A stretch of DNA of 64,000 nucleotides, taken from the NCBI GenBank assembly GCA_963663775.1, contig OY760624.1:2294001-2358000 (forward strand). Reading direction: 5' to 3'. The first letter of the stretch is position 1; each line of letters opens with the position of its first letter. This DNA comes from G963663775 sp963663775 (GTDB taxonomy: Bacteria > Bacillota > Clostridia > Oscillospirales > Butyricicoccaceae). Positions 26,582 to 35,650 of the stretch are shown here, piece by piece. Below the pieces are notes generated by a model that made no database searches, was not told where the DNA came from, and was given only the letters and a program-made list of their open reading frames with translations. The translations under genes were made by a program, and so were the position numbers.

Positions 26582-27903
26582 AACATATCAATAAAAAAAT
26601 GAAAAATACACTGCTGAATGCCATGTTGGTAGTGCTGCTGCTGCTATTGTTGGTGCTGATGCTGCTGACATGGGGGAACGTGCTGCAGCAAGCTGGCTGG
26701 AACGGCATGTGGAGCAGTTCGGTTGCATGGTTTGGTGACGGCGGATATGTCAAGCGAGCAGGAGATGCGCCAGCGGTGTATCCAACCAGCATTGCAATGA
26801 CAGATGCAAACGGCACGTTGACAGGTGTTGTTTACAGTGAGAGCACCATTGGAAGCTGCTATGAAGAAGTCTCGCCTTTGTTGGCAGATGCTTTGCAGCA
26901 GGTAGACCAATTTATTCCGACCAGTGAAAGCACCTTATGCTCTGCCCTGCGGGAAGACACGGTTATGATGCAATATAGCACTGCTGTGCCCATGCAGCTG
27001 ATTCGAGGATGGCTCTCTGTGCAGAATGCGGCAGATTTGCCGGATACCGCCGAAATGCTGTTGCTGACACGCAGCGGGGAGCTTTTTGTGCGCAGCGATA
27101 GCCAAACAGGTGCGTTGTACATGGCGCAAGTGTCCGTAGATGATACGAATTGGGCAGAAATCTGCCAAAATGCCATGGGAACTGCGGTGCAATATGCAGG
27201 ATTATATCCGACAGATGCCTATAACGGGTTGTATGCGGAAAGCCTAATTGCAGACACACGGGCGCAGTATGACATCCTGCAAGTGGAGATTCCAGATTTT
27301 AGCGACCCGGAAGATGCCAGCAATTTGCAAACGCTGCTGGAAGCATTTGGGTACAGTGCCTATGCGCAGTACGATATGGGCGAGGATGGCGAAACGCAGA
27401 TATTTGTCGAAAATTACAGTACGCTTGAGATTTCTCCCACAGGGAAGATTCAATTTCAAGCAACTGCTATGACGGGCGGACTTTCCAGCTATTCCAAAAG
27501 TGATGCAGACAGCATTGACCCGCTGATTGTGCAGGTGGATTTTTCACAAGAATTGCTCACCTCTGTGTTGCGCGCCATTGGTTCAACTGCGGGCACGATG
27601 CTGCAAGCGGTGCAAACGGCAGCAGATGATACTTGTGTACTGCAATTTTCGCAGGTGGTCAATGGAATACCCCTGCAAACTACGGATAATCAGCGCTTTG
27701 CACAGTTTAAGTTTCAAAATGGCGTGCTGATTGCAGCGGAGCTTTGGCTGCGTACCTATGCGCCAAGTGGTGAAAAGCTATATATTATGCCAGAAAAACA
27801 AGCTGCGGCTTCCATTCAAGATGGAGTACTACATCAATATCAAATCGCATATCTGGAAACAGATGCGGGGGAACGTGTGCTTCCGACAGCCTGTTTACAA
27901 TAA
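26578..27903 (+). CDS. YycH-like regulatory protein of the WalK system
   Basis: A bitopic protein of 441 residues: basic N-terminus, one membrane helix (about 11-32, 'LVVLLLLLLVLMLLTW') and a large extracytoplasmic domain. I cannot read a strong sequence motif; the call rests on architecture and on its place after walK and before a second bitopic protein, exactly where yycH and yycI lie in Bacillus and Staphylococcus. There YycH and YycI contact the transmembrane part of WalK and tune its activity. The ATG overlaps the walK TGA. Confidence 0.7.
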   Translation: MKHINKKMKNTLLNAMLVVLLLLLLVLMLLTWGNVLQQAGWNGMWSSSVAWFGDGGYVKRAGDAPAVYPTSIAMTDANGTLTGVVYSESTIGSCYEEVSPLLADALQQVDQFIPTSESTLCSALREDTVMMQYSTAVPMQLIRGWLSVQNAADLPDTAEMLLLTRSGELFVRSDSQTGALYMAQVSVDDTNWAEICQNAMGTAVQYAGLYPTDAYNGLYAESLIADTRAQYDILQVEIPDFSDPEDASNLQTLLEAFGYSAYAQYDMGEDGETQIFVENYSTLEISPTGKIQFQATAMTGGLSSYSKSDADSIDPLIVQVDFSQELLTSVLRAIGSTAGTMLQAVQTAADDTCVLQFSQVVNGIPLQTTDNQRFAQFKFQNGVLIAAELWLRTYAPSGEKLYIMPEKQAAASIQDGVLHQYQIAYLETDAGERVLPTACLQ

Positions 27904-27927
27904 AAAACGCAGAAAGAGGTCGAAAAC

Positions 27928-28755
27928 ATGCAATGGAATAAGGTAAAGGTCATCTTATTCATCATCCTCTCCGCTGTGAATCTCTTTTTCGGCGGTAATT
28001 TGCTGTGGCAGCATCTTTATTATGATGCGCAGCAAGCCCATCTGCGTCAGGATATTGCGACCGTTCTGCAGACCGAGGGGATGGAGGTTGGCGCATTGTT
28101 GTTGATTCCATCCCGCTGCAGTGCCATTACGCTGATGTGCAGTCGAGATACAGTGATGGAGGAGCAGATTGCCAATGGGTTGCTGTATCAGCCTGTTCGA
28201 GAGGAAGACACCGATGGAACCAATCGTTTTTCGGCAAAAAACGGAACCATGACCTGGAAAAGTGATGGCTCTGTCGAGGCAACGGTATCTTGCGACACAA
28301 CAGCCGCGATTCCCAGCAGTACATATGCCCTGCGCCATCGTGCACGTGTCTTGCTGGAGAAAGCAGGGATTTCAATGCGTGCAGCAATGTGGACCGTGGA
28401 CAAAGAAAGTCATACGGCGACGATGCGCACGACAATTGCCGGCAATCAGGTCTTCGGACGCAGCCTGTCTGTGTGCTTCCGTGAAAACGGTGAAATTTTC
28501 ATCACGGGCAGATGGAGCTTTGGCACACCGTATGCCCGCACCGTCGACCAAGAGCAAACCTATGAGGCAGGCAATGCCATTGTGCGCTTTGCACAGGAAG
28601 GGCTGGAAATTCACAAGATTGAGGCGATGGAATTTGGGTATGCTATGGAGGAAGGCAATGCAGGGAGCATTCAGTTTTCACCCGCATGGAGATTTACCAC
28701 TGACCAAGGGGTTTATTTGGTCAATACCATCAAAACAAACCCAAAAATATCTTGA
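27928..28755 (+). CDS. YycI-like regulatory protein of the WalK system
   Basis: A 275-residue bitopic protein: MQWNKVK then a membrane helix (about 8-27, 'ILFIILSAVNLFFGGNLLW'), then an extracytoplasmic region ending in a YycH/YycI-like fold. The 'N-K-x-K' start followed by 'FIILSAVNLFF' closely resembles the YycI N-terminus, and 'YAMEEGNAGSIQFSPAWRF' near the end fits the YycI domain. It begins 25 bases after the YycH-like gene. Predicted to act with it on WalK at the membrane (inference from synteny). Confidence 0.78.
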   Translation: MQWNKVKVILFIILSAVNLFFGGNLLWQHLYYDAQQAHLRQDIATVLQTEGMEVGALLLIPSRCSAITLMCSRDTVMEEQIANGLLYQPVREEDTDGTNRFSAKNGTMTWKSDGSVEATVSCDTTAAIPSSTYALRHRARVLLEKAGISMRAAMWTVDKESHTATMRTTIAGNQVFGRSLSVCFRENGEIFITGRWSFGTPYARTVDQEQTYEAGNAIVRFAQEGLEIHKIEAMEFGYAMEEGNAGSIQFSPAWRFTTDQGVYLVNTIKTNPKIS

Positions 28756-28783
28756 TTATTATTGGTTTATCTATAGATTTTCT

Positions 28784-28812
28784 TTGATTTTTAAAGCATG
28801 TTATGCTACAAT
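28784..28812 (+). promoter_or_regulatory. SigA-type promoter for murA
   Basis: TTGATT (28784-28789) and TACAAT (28807-28812), 17 bases apart, about 113 bases upstream of murA. It gives murA-walJ-rlmH their own transcription start inside the wal locus. Confidence 0.65.
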
Positions 28813-28924
28813 ATACTAGTATAGATGTGTATACACACAGTCACAAAGACCGTGTTTTCGGAATAAATTAGGTTAGACGCCGCGATTGCCGCAGGCGCAG
28901 CCAATAAACAAGGAGAAGATAGGC

Positions 28925-30226
28925 TTGACGAAATATATTATCAATGGTGGAAACACCCTAAATGGTGAGGTCACAATCAGTGGTGCAAAAAATGCGGCGG
29001 TGGCAATTATTCCGGGAGCACTTCTTGTTGACGGTCCGTGCTGCATTGAAAATGTGCCTAAAATCATTGACGTGACGCTGCAGTTGGAGATTTTACGTGA
29101 ACTCGGCGTACAAATTCGTCTGACCAACAGCACCACGGTGGAAATCAGCGGTGAATGTCAAGTCAGCGGAAACAGCATTCCTTATGAATTGATGCGAAAA
29201 ATTCGTGCATCCTACTATCTGATTGGTGCACTTCTGGGCAAATATCATCATGCGGAAGTTGCAATGCCCGGCGGCTGCAATTTTGGCGGCATTCGTCCGA
29301 TTGACCAGCATATCAAAGGGTTTGAGGCATTGGGTGCGAAAATTTCCATCCATGAGGGTGGCTACATTCATGCGGACGCTCCAGACGGCTTGGTTGGCGG
29401 ACACGTGTATTTTGATGTGGTGTCGGTTGGTGCCACTATCAATATCATGTTGGCAGCTGTTTTGGCAAAAGGGCAAACGGTGATTGAAAATGCTGCAAAA
29501 GAACCGCATATTGTAGATTTGGCAAACTTTTTGAATGCAATGGGTGCGAATGTCAAGGGCGCTGGCACGGATGTGATTAAAATCCACGGCGTGGAAAAAT
29601 TGCATGGCGGAACATATTCGATTATTCCAGACCAAATTGAAGCAGGTACGTATATGGCGGCTGTGGCGGCGACAGGCGGTCAAGTGCTGGTTAAAAACGT
29701 GATTCCAAAGCATCTGGAGTGCATCACGGCGAAGCTGACCGAAATGGGCGTGGAAATTGATGAGTTTGATGATGCGGTGTTGGTACGCCGTACCGGACCG
29801 CTGACACGCACCAATCTGAAAACGCTGCCGTATCCGGGATTTCCGACGGATATGCAGCCGCAGTTGACAACGGCGTTGTGTCTGGCGGAAGGCACTAGTA
29901 TCATCACCGAAGGCATTTGGGACAATCGCTATCGCTACACAGAGGAACTGGCTCGAATGGGTGCGAATATCCATGTGGATGGCAAAATTGCTGTGGTAGA
30001 AGGCGTGAAAGAACTGACGGGTGCGCCGGTTCGTGCATATGATTTGCGTGCGGGTGCAGCCATGGTCATCGCCGGACTGGCGGCAAAGGGCGTGACACAA
30101 GTGGAGCAAGTCACCAATATCGAGCGTGGCTATGAAAATATGGTTGAAAAGCTGATGGCAATTGGTGCAGATATGTACCGTGCAGAAATTCCCGAAACCG
30201 AAATGATTCTGCCGGAAGCACAATAA
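28925..30226 (+). CDS. murA: UDP-N-acetylglucosamine 1-carboxyvinyltransferase
   Basis: Catalyses the first committed step of peptidoglycan synthesis, adding enolpyruvate to UDP-GlcNAc. The 433-residue enzyme has 'GEVTISGAKNAAVAI' at the N-terminus and the catalytic loop 'MPGGCNFGGIRPIDQHI', with C118 equivalent to E. coli Cys115. That cysteine is the fosfomycin target, so the enzyme should be sensitive. The start is TTG at 28925 after AAGGAG; longer frames have no ribosome site. Its location between yycI and walJ is unusual relative to Bacillus and suggests wall-synthesis coupling to WalRK. A hairpin follows. Confidence 0.96.
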   Translation: MTKYIINGGNTLNGEVTISGAKNAAVAIIPGALLVDGPCCIENVPKIIDVTLQLEILRELGVQIRLTNSTTVEISGECQVSGNSIPYELMRKIRASYYLIGALLGKYHHAEVAMPGGCNFGGIRPIDQHIKGFEALGAKISIHEGGYIHADAPDGLVGGHVYFDVVSVGATINIMLAAVLAKGQTVIENAAKEPHIVDLANFLNAMGANVKGAGTDVIKIHGVEKLHGGTYSIIPDQIEAGTYMAAVAATGGQVLVKNVIPKHLECITAKLTEMGVEIDEFDDAVLVRRTGPLTRTNLKTLPYPGFPTDMQPQLTTALCLAEGTSIITEGIWDNRYRYTEELARMGANIHVDGKIAVVEGVKELTGAPVRAYDLRAGAAMVIAGLAAKGVTQVEQVTNIERGYENMVEKLMAIGADMYRAEIPETEMILPEAQ

Positions 30227-30252
30227 ATAGAAAACGACGAAGCGGGTCAATT

Positions 30253-30277
30253 CAAGCGGGGACAATGTCCCCGCTTG
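30253..30277 (+). terminator. 11-bp perfect hairpin after murA, no U-tract
   Basis: CAAGCGGGGAC (30253-30263) pairs fully with GTCCCCGCTTG (30267-30277) around an AAT loop; the sequence continues GGCTATATT. Lacking a U-run, it may be a processing or stability element between murA and walJ. Confidence 0.55.
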
Positions 30278-30297
30278 GGCTATATTCAGAGGAGAAA

Positions 30298-31110
30298 ATG
30301 GAAAAACGATACTATTTTAGCATTGCAAGCGGTTCTAGTGGCAACTGCGGATTATATTATCATAAGGGAAATGCCGTCCTGATTGATTTGGGCGTGTCGG
30401 TGAGAAAGCTTCGACAGGCATTGGAAAAGTTTGCGTTGGACATTCCGGACTTGCGTGCCATCCTGTTGACGCATGAACATACCGACCACGTCAAGGGATT
30501 GGCAACCTTGACAAAAAAATATCAGGTGCCTATTTACGCAACGCACGGCACAGGCGAAGCGTTGTGTGAAAAATTGCCGCAAATTGCACCGCTGCTGCAC
30601 AAAGTATCGCAAGGGAAAGCATTTGCGCTGGAGCACGTTAGGGTCACGCCGTTTTTGACACCGCACGATGCCATGGAGAGCTGCGGATATGTGCTGTCGG
30701 ATGCGGATACGGCATTTGGCTACTGCACCGATTTGGGGTTTATGCCGCAGGCGGTGCAAAACATCCTAAACGGTTGTGACGCTGTGGTGTTGGAGTCTAA
30801 CCACGACCCCTATATGCTCCAAACAGGACCTTATCCCGCATATTTGAAACGACGTATCTTAGGGGCGCAGGGACATCTTTCCAATGCGGATTGTGCGGTT
30901 TGTGCCGTGACGCTCGCAAGGAATGGTACAAAACACCTCATTTTATCCCATTTGAGTGAGAAGAACAACTCACCGCTGCTGGCATTTCGAGAAACCAAGT
31001 GCGCATTGGATGCCAGCGGTCTTTCATGCGAACTGTATGTTGCCCCTCGTGATATGATGGAAGAGCCTGTGGCGCTGCAGGCTTCGGAGGAACTGTTATG
31101 CTGTCCGTAA
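30298..31110 (+). CDS. walJ: Metallo-beta-lactamase-fold hydrolase WalJ (YycJ)
   Basis: A 270-residue MBL-fold protein with 'LLTHEHTDHVKG' (H59, H61, D63, H64) as the metal site and later 'VVLESNHDP' and 'LILSHLSEKNN'. WalJ/YycJ proteins are 5'-3' exonuclease-like MBL enzymes linked to DNA replication and wall homeostasis and are co-transcribed with walRK in Firmicutes. AGAGGAG precedes the ATG at 30298; a longer frame from 30265 would run through the preceding hairpin region. It overlaps rlmH by 13 bases. Confidence 0.9.
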   Translation: MEKRYYFSIASGSSGNCGLYYHKGNAVLIDLGVSVRKLRQALEKFALDIPDLRAILLTHEHTDHVKGLATLTKKYQVPIYATHGTGEALCEKLPQIAPLLHKVSQGKAFALEHVRVTPFLTPHDAMESCGYVLSDADTAFGYCTDLGFMPQAVQNILNGCDAVVLESNHDPYMLQTGPYPAYLKRRILGAQGHLSNADCAVCAVTLARNGTKHLILSHLSEKNNSPLLAFRETKCALDASGLSCELYVAPRDMMEEPVALQASEELLCCP

Positions 31111-31580
31111 AAATCATTTGTGTTGGCAAGTTGGGAGAAAAATTTTGGGCGCAAGCCGCTGCGGAATATGAAAAAAGACTCTCGGCGTATTGCAAACTGG
31201 AGATTACAGAGCTAACAGAGCAGCGACTGCCGCAGACACCTGCGCTCGGAGAAATTAAAACCGCTTTGGAACGGGAGGCAGACACCATCCGTGCCAAAAT
31301 TCCGCAGGGGGCTGCGGTCATTGCGCTGTGTATTGAGGGAAAGCCGATGTCCAGCGAAGCATTTGCCGAAAAACTGGGCGGTATGATGGTAAACGGCATC
31401 TCGAAGGTATGCCTTCTTATAGGTGGTTCTTGCGGTTTGTCCGAAACACTGAAACAGCAGGCACAGATGCGGTTATCCATGTCGCCGATGACATTTCCGC
31501 ATCATCTGGCACGTGTGATGGTGCTGGAACAGATCTATCGGGCACTGAATATTTTAGACGGTGGGAAATATCATAAATAA
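31098..31580 (+). CDS. rlmH: 23S rRNA pseudouridine-1915 N3-methyltransferase
   Basis: RlmH methylates pseudouridine 1915 in helix 69 of 23S rRNA, acting on assembled 70S ribosomes. The 160-residue SPOUT protein shows the SAM-binding knot 'LIGGSCGLSETLK' and the C-terminal signature 'MTFPHHLARVMVLEQIYRAL' followed by ILDGGKYHK. It overlaps walJ and ends the wal operon, as yydA(rlmH) lies near walJ in B. subtilis. Confidence 0.97.
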   Translation: MLSVKIICVGKLGEKFWAQAAAEYEKRLSAYCKLEITELTEQRLPQTPALGEIKTALEREADTIRAKIPQGAAVIALCIEGKPMSSEAFAEKLGGMMVNGISKVCLLIGGSCGLSETLKQQAQMRLSMSPMTFPHHLARVMVLEQIYRALNILDGGKYHK

Positions 31581-31600
31581 CGCACAGCACAAAAGAATAC

Positions 31601-31650
31601 AAAGTCGAACCGCTGAAGAAATTGGTATTTTGAATCCGTTCGGCTTTCTT
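31601..31650 (+). terminator. Probable terminator after rlmH
   Basis: AAAGTCGAAC (31601-31610) pairs with GTTCGGCTTT (31638-31647, one wobble); the loop is long (27 bases) and the T-run interrupted (TTTCTT). Confidence 0.55.
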
Positions 31651-31661
31651 GTCGCACAGTA

Positions 31662-31690
31662 TTGACTTTGCAGAATGATTCAGCTATTAT
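31662..31690 (+). promoter_or_regulatory. SigA-type promoter for the polyamine operon
   Basis: TTGACT (31662-31667) and TATTAT (31685-31690) with a 17-base spacer, about 30 bases before speD. Confidence 0.78.
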
Positions 31691-31721
31691 GATAATGTTT
31701 AAATGACCTTGGAAGGGTGGA

Positions 31722-32540
31722 ATGTTCGGGTTGGAAAACAAGCTGAAGTTATACGGCTTTAACAACCTCACAAAAACACTTAGCTTTAACATCTATGATG
31801 TGTGCTATGCAAAGAGTGAGCGAGAGCAAAAAGACTATATTGAATATATTGATGAGCAATATAATTCGGAGCGTTTGACCAATATTTTATGCAAAGTAAC
31901 CGAGATTATTGGCGCAAATGTTCTGAATATCAGCAAGCAGGATTATGACCCGCAGGGGGCATCCGTCACAATTCTATTGACAGAAAAAGCGTTGCCGGTC
32001 AGCATGATTGATGAATCCTGCAACCGTGGAGAAATTGATATCTTGGCGACACGTGACAGCGTGGTCAGTCATTTGGATAAAAGCCATATCACTGTGCACA
32101 CCTATCCGGAATATCATCCGGATAATGCGATTGCAACCTTTCGGGTAGATATTGATGTATCCACCTGCGGGCAGGTATCTCCATTGACGGCGCTGAATTA
32201 TTTGATTGGTTCGTTTGATTCCGATATTATTACGGCGGATTATCGTGTGCGAGGGTTTACACGTGATGTCAGCGGTAAAAAACTATTTTTGGATCACGAC
32301 ATCACGTCCATTCAGGATTATATAGATGACAAAACCTTGGAACGATATGATGCAATGGATGTTAATGTATATCAATCTAATATTTTCCATACAAAGCTTT
32401 TGATTAAAGAAATTGACTTGCAGAATTATTTGTTTAACACAGATGTCTATGAAATCAGTCCGAAACGGCGATTGACGATTTCGGAAAATCTGCGGCGGGA
32501 AATGATTGAAATCTACAGCGGCATGAACATTTATAAGTGA
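31722..32540 (+). CDS. speD: S-adenosylmethionine decarboxylase proenzyme (E. coli type)
   Basis: Produces decarboxylated SAM, the aminopropyl donor for spermidine. The 272-residue proenzyme is of the long Gram-negative-like class: 'LYGFNNLTKTLSFNIYD', 'NIYDVCYAKSE' and 'IDVSTCGQVSPLTALNYL' align with E. coli SpeD. Self-cleavage should occur between K120 and S121 in 'SHLDKSHITVHTYPE', giving a pyruvoyl group on S121. The short Bacillus-type SpeH is therefore not used here. First gene of speD-speA-speE; the next gene starts 8 bases downstream. Confidence 0.96.
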   Translation: MFGLENKLKLYGFNNLTKTLSFNIYDVCYAKSEREQKDYIEYIDEQYNSERLTNILCKVTEIIGANVLNISKQDYDPQGASVTILLTEKALPVSMIDESCNRGEIDILATRDSVVSHLDKSHITVHTYPEYHPDNAIATFRVDIDVSTCGQVSPLTALNYLIGSFDSDIITADYRVRGFTRDVSGKKLFLDHDITSIQDYIDDKTLERYDAMDVNVYQSNIFHTKLLIKEIDLQNYLFNTDVYEISPKRRLTISENLRREMIEIYSGMNIYK

Positions 32541-32548
32541 GGCGAAAC

Positions 32549-34015
32549 ATGAAAAATGAAGTGATGCTTCCACAAGAAGTTGCGCCCATCATGCAGGCAC
32601 TGCAGCAATTTAAACGGATGCGCATGGTGCCATTTGATGTGCCGGGACATAAACGCGGGCGTGGAAATCCGGAGCTGTCAGAGTTTTTGGGAGAGAAATG
32701 TGTTTCGTTGGATGTGAACTCCATGAAGCCACTGGACAATTTGTGTCATCCGGTGTCAGTCATTCGGGATGCGGAGCATTTGGCAGCGCAGGCGTTTGGC
32801 GCCGCACATGCGTTTTTTATGGTAGGAGGCACCACTTCGTCAGTGCAGTCGATGGTGATGTCTGTTTGCAAACAGGGCGATAAGATTATTATGCCGCGGA
32901 ATGTGCATCGCAGCGCAATCAATGCCTTGATTTTGTCGGGCGCAACACCGGTTTATGTGAACCCTGGGAATAATCAGAAACTGGGGATTCCGCTGGGGAT
33001 GTCTATCAATGCGGTAGAAAAGGCAATTCGTGAGCATCCGGATGCCGTTGCGGTACTGGTGAACAATCCAACATATTACGGCGTTTGCTCGAATTTGCGT
33101 GCTATTTGTGAGTTGGCACATGCACATGGTATGAAAGTCTTGGCAGATGAAGCGCATGGCACCCATTTTTACTTTGGGGACAATCTTCCCCCGTCTGCAA
33201 TGTCCGTAGGTGCAGATATGGCGGCAGTCAGCATGCATAAATCTGGAGGCAGCTTAACCCAAAGCTCGTTTTTGTTGATTGGGCCGAGCATGAGCGAAGG
33301 ACATGTGCGCCAAATCATCAACTTGACGCAGACGACCAGCGGTTCGTATTTATTGATGTCATCGCTTGATATTTCCAGACGAAATCTTGCGCTGCACGGC
33401 AAAGAGATTTTTGCACGTGTGTGTGAAAATGCAAACTATGCACGGGAAGAAATCAACAAAATCGGCGGATATTATGCCTTTGGTGCGGAATGTATGGATG
33501 GCGATGCATTCTATGATTTTGATACGACCAAACTGTCGGTACATACCAGAGATATTGGTTTGGCAGGCATTGAAGTATATGATATTCTGCGAGACGAATA
33601 TGATATTCAGATTGAATTTGGTGATATTGGGAATGTTTTAGCTTATTTATCTGTGGGTGACCGTGCACAAGACATTGAGCGACTGGTTGCCGCTTTGGCA
33701 GAAATCCGCCGTCTGCATGCCGGCAGTCCTGTGGGCATGCTGGACCATGAATACATTGACCCGCAGGTGGAGATGCCGCCGCAGAGGGCATTCTATGCAG
33801 AAACAGTGACCGTGCCCATGGCAGACAGCGAGGGCGAAATTTGCAGCGAATTTGTGATGTGCTACCCGCCGGGGATTCCGATTTTGGCACCGGGAGAACG
33901 CATTACAGCGGATATTTTGGAATATATCGAGTATGCAAAGAGAAAAGGATGCTTTTTGACAGGGACGCAGGATGTTGCAATCGAGCACATCAATATCATT
34001 AAAGGAGACACGTGA
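32549..34015 (+). CDS. speA: Orn/Lys/Arg decarboxylase family enzyme, biosynthetic SpeA type
   Basis: A fold-type I PLP enzyme of 488 residues, without the N-terminal wing domain of inducible enterobacterial decarboxylases, like B. subtilis SpeA. 'PFDVPGHKRGRGN' opens the family, and the PLP lysine is K231 in 'AAVSMHKSGGSLTQSS'. The C-terminal domain carries 'CYPPGIPILAPGERIT'. Co-transcription with speD and speE points to polyamine synthesis, most likely arginine to agmatine; ornithine or lysine as substrate cannot be excluded from sequence. No agmatinase gene (speB) is in the window. The ATG at 32549 has GAGG upstream; a GTG at 32537 overlaps the speD stop. Confidence 0.88.
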   Translation: MKNEVMLPQEVAPIMQALQQFKRMRMVPFDVPGHKRGRGNPELSEFLGEKCVSLDVNSMKPLDNLCHPVSVIRDAEHLAAQAFGAAHAFFMVGGTTSSVQSMVMSVCKQGDKIIMPRNVHRSAINALILSGATPVYVNPGNNQKLGIPLGMSINAVEKAIREHPDAVAVLVNNPTYYGVCSNLRAICELAHAHGMKVLADEAHGTHFYFGDNLPPSAMSVGADMAAVSMHKSGGSLTQSSFLLIGPSMSEGHVRQIINLTQTTSGSYLLMSSLDISRRNLALHGKEIFARVCENANYAREEINKIGGYYAFGAECMDGDAFYDFDTTKLSVHTRDIGLAGIEVYDILRDEYDIQIEFGDIGNVLAYLSVGDRAQDIERLVAALAEIRRLHAGSPVGMLDHEYIDPQVEMPPQRAFYAETVTVPMADSEGEICSEFVMCYPPGIPILAPGERITADILEYIEYAKRKGCFLTGTQDVAIEHINIIKGDT

Positions 34016-34878
34016 TGGATTTATGGTTTACAGAACAGCATACCGAGCATGTTCGTTTTTCCATTCAAGTGGACCGGCAGATTTATAGCGCAAAGAGCGA
34101 TTTTCAGCGCATTGATATTTTTGAAAGCGTGGAGTTTGGACGTTTTTTGACGCTGGATGGCTATATGATGCTGACGGAAAAAGACGAATTCATTTACCAT
34201 GATATGATTGTGCATGTTCCGATGGCAGTAAACCCCCATATCAAAAAAGTACTGATTATTGGCGCAGGAGATGGCGGTGCAGTGCGAGAGTTGACACGAT
34301 ATGCCACCATTGAGCAGATTGACATGGTGGAAATCGATGAAATGGTGGTGGATGCTTGCAGGCTGTATTTGCCGCATACGGCATGTGCATTTGATGATTC
34401 CCGTGTGAACCTGTTTTTTGCGGATGGCTTGAAATTTGTGCGCAAGCCGGAGAATGAATATGATTTGATTATAGTCGACTCCACAGACCCGTTTGGACCC
34501 GGGGAAGGGCTATTCACACGGGAATTCTATGGCAACTGCTTTAAAGCATTGAAAGAGGACGGTATTTTGGTGAATCAGCACGAAAGCCCGTATTACGAAA
34601 ATGATGCCCAGGCATGCCAACGCGCACATCGCCGTATACAAGAGTGTTTTCCAATTTCACGGGTCTATCAAGCCCATATACCAACCTATCCGTCTGGACA
34701 TTGGTTATTTGGCTTTGCCTCTAAAAAATATGACCCCATTGTGGATTTACAGCAGGAAAAGTGGAATGCACTGGGGATTAAAACCCGATATTATAATACG
34801 CCTCTGCACGTGGGTGCATTTGCTTTGCCGAATTATGTGCAGGAGCTTTTGCAAGCAGCAGAAGTACAGCGATTGTGA
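34015..34878 (+). CDS. speE: Spermidine synthase
   Basis: Transfers the aminopropyl group of decarboxylated SAM to putrescine. The 287-residue protein has the beta-hairpin N-terminus 'MDLWFTEQHTEHVRFSIQVD', the nucleotide-binding 'VLIIGAGDGGAVRELTRY' and the catalytic region 'IIVDSTDPFGPGEGLF'. It starts with a TGATG overlap at the end of speA, preceded by GGAG. The three genes together supply both substrates except for the agmatine-to-putrescine step. Confidence 0.96.
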   Translation: MDLWFTEQHTEHVRFSIQVDRQIYSAKSDFQRIDIFESVEFGRFLTLDGYMMLTEKDEFIYHDMIVHVPMAVNPHIKKVLIIGAGDGGAVRELTRYATIEQIDMVEIDEMVVDACRLYLPHTACAFDDSRVNLFFADGLKFVRKPENEYDLIIVDSTDPFGPGEGLFTREFYGNCFKALKEDGILVNQHESPYYENDAQACQRAHRRIQECFPISRVYQAHIPTYPSGHWLFGFASKKYDPIVDLQQEKWNALGIKTRYYNTPLHVGAFALPNYVQELLQAAEVQRL

Positions 34879-34880
34879 TA

Positions 34881-34902
34881 CAAGCGTTTTCGGAAAACGC
34901 TG
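34881..34902 (+). terminator. Short hairpin after speE, no U-tract
   Basis: GCGTTT (34884-34889) pairs with AAACGC (34895-34900), loop TCGGA, flanked by CAA and TG, 3 bases after the speE stop. Same general form as the hairpins after glgP, murA and glnS. The rest of the gap up to 35026 shows nothing clear. Confidence 0.4.
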
Positions 34903-35026
34903 CAGAGAAGTTCATAAAAAAATTGCGGATAGGAAATGCAGCGGGGAACGGTTTTCTGGAAACAGAGCATCGTTTCTCGTTCTGCTTTTACCATAGAGAG
35001 ATTCAGATGAGGGAGATAACGAAGAA

Positions 35027-35527
35027 ATGTATGGCATACCCAAAATAAATCGGCTGTTTCTGGAAATGATGGCATGCTATATGGGAGATGCAAAGCGAAT
35101 CCAGCACTTTACCAAAGTGCACAGCTATGCAAAACTCATTGGTGAATGCGAAGGCTTAGAACAGGCGGACATGTTTTTGCTGGAAACTGTGTCACTCGTG
35201 CACGACATTGGCATTAAGGTTTGTGAAGAAAAATATGGAAGCTGCACTGGAAAACAGCAAGAACAGGAGGGGCCTGCGCTTGCTAAGGCACTTTTGACAC
35301 GATTAAACTATGAAAAGGATCAAATCGAAGAGGTGTGTTATATTATTGCACATCATCATACCTATCAAAATATCAGCAGCAAAATCTATCAAATTCTAGT
35401 AGAAGCAGATTTTTTGGTGAATTTGTATGAGGATCAGGTGCCAGAAAGCGGATGCAAGCATGCCTTGGATACGGTTTTTCGTACGGCAACCGGAAAAACC
35501 ATTTGCCAAACCATGTTTCATATTTAA
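35027..35527 (+). CDS. HD-domain phosphohydrolase family protein
   Basis: A 166-residue HD-superfamily protein: likely metal ligands are H27 or H32 ('IQHFTKVHSYAKLI'), the HD pair H59-D60 ('LVHDIGIKV'), H109-H111 ('IIAHHHTYQ') and D128 ('VEADFLVNL'). The family hydrolyses phosphoesters or nucleotides; no specific substrate is suggested. It follows the spe operon by 148 bases on the same strand and precedes ligA. A weak stem (35537-35544 with 35554-35561) lies after it. Function unknown beyond the fold. Confidence 0.82.
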   Translation: MYGIPKINRLFLEMMACYMGDAKRIQHFTKVHSYAKLIGECEGLEQADMFLLETVSLVHDIGIKVCEEKYGSCTGKQQEQEGPALAKALLTRLNYEKDQIEEVCYIIAHHHTYQNISSKIYQILVEADFLVNLYEDQVPESGCKHALDTVFRTATGKTICQTMFHI

Positions 35528-35593
35528 ATCTATCGGCAAAAGGCGTTGTTCTTGCTTTTTGGTGAGATAAAACAGGAAAAATGAAAATTGCCC

Positions 35594-35622
35594 TTTATTA
35601 AAGACAGAAAGTTTGGTATAAT
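35594..35622 (+). promoter_or_regulatory. Extended -10 promoter for ligA-gatCAB
   Basis: TATAAT (35617-35622) preceded by TGG (extended -10) and a weak -35 TTTATT (35594-35599), 17-base spacer; 29 bases before the ligA ATG. Confidence 0.65.
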
Positions 35623-35650
35623 AAACAAGTATGTGAAAAAGGAGTGCAAT

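Noticed and set aside
29093..30265. 390-residue open frame antisense to murA
   Set aside because: It mirrors the murA codon pattern on the opposite strand, is rich in His, Cys and Phe, has no recognisable domain and no ribosome site; murA itself is certain.
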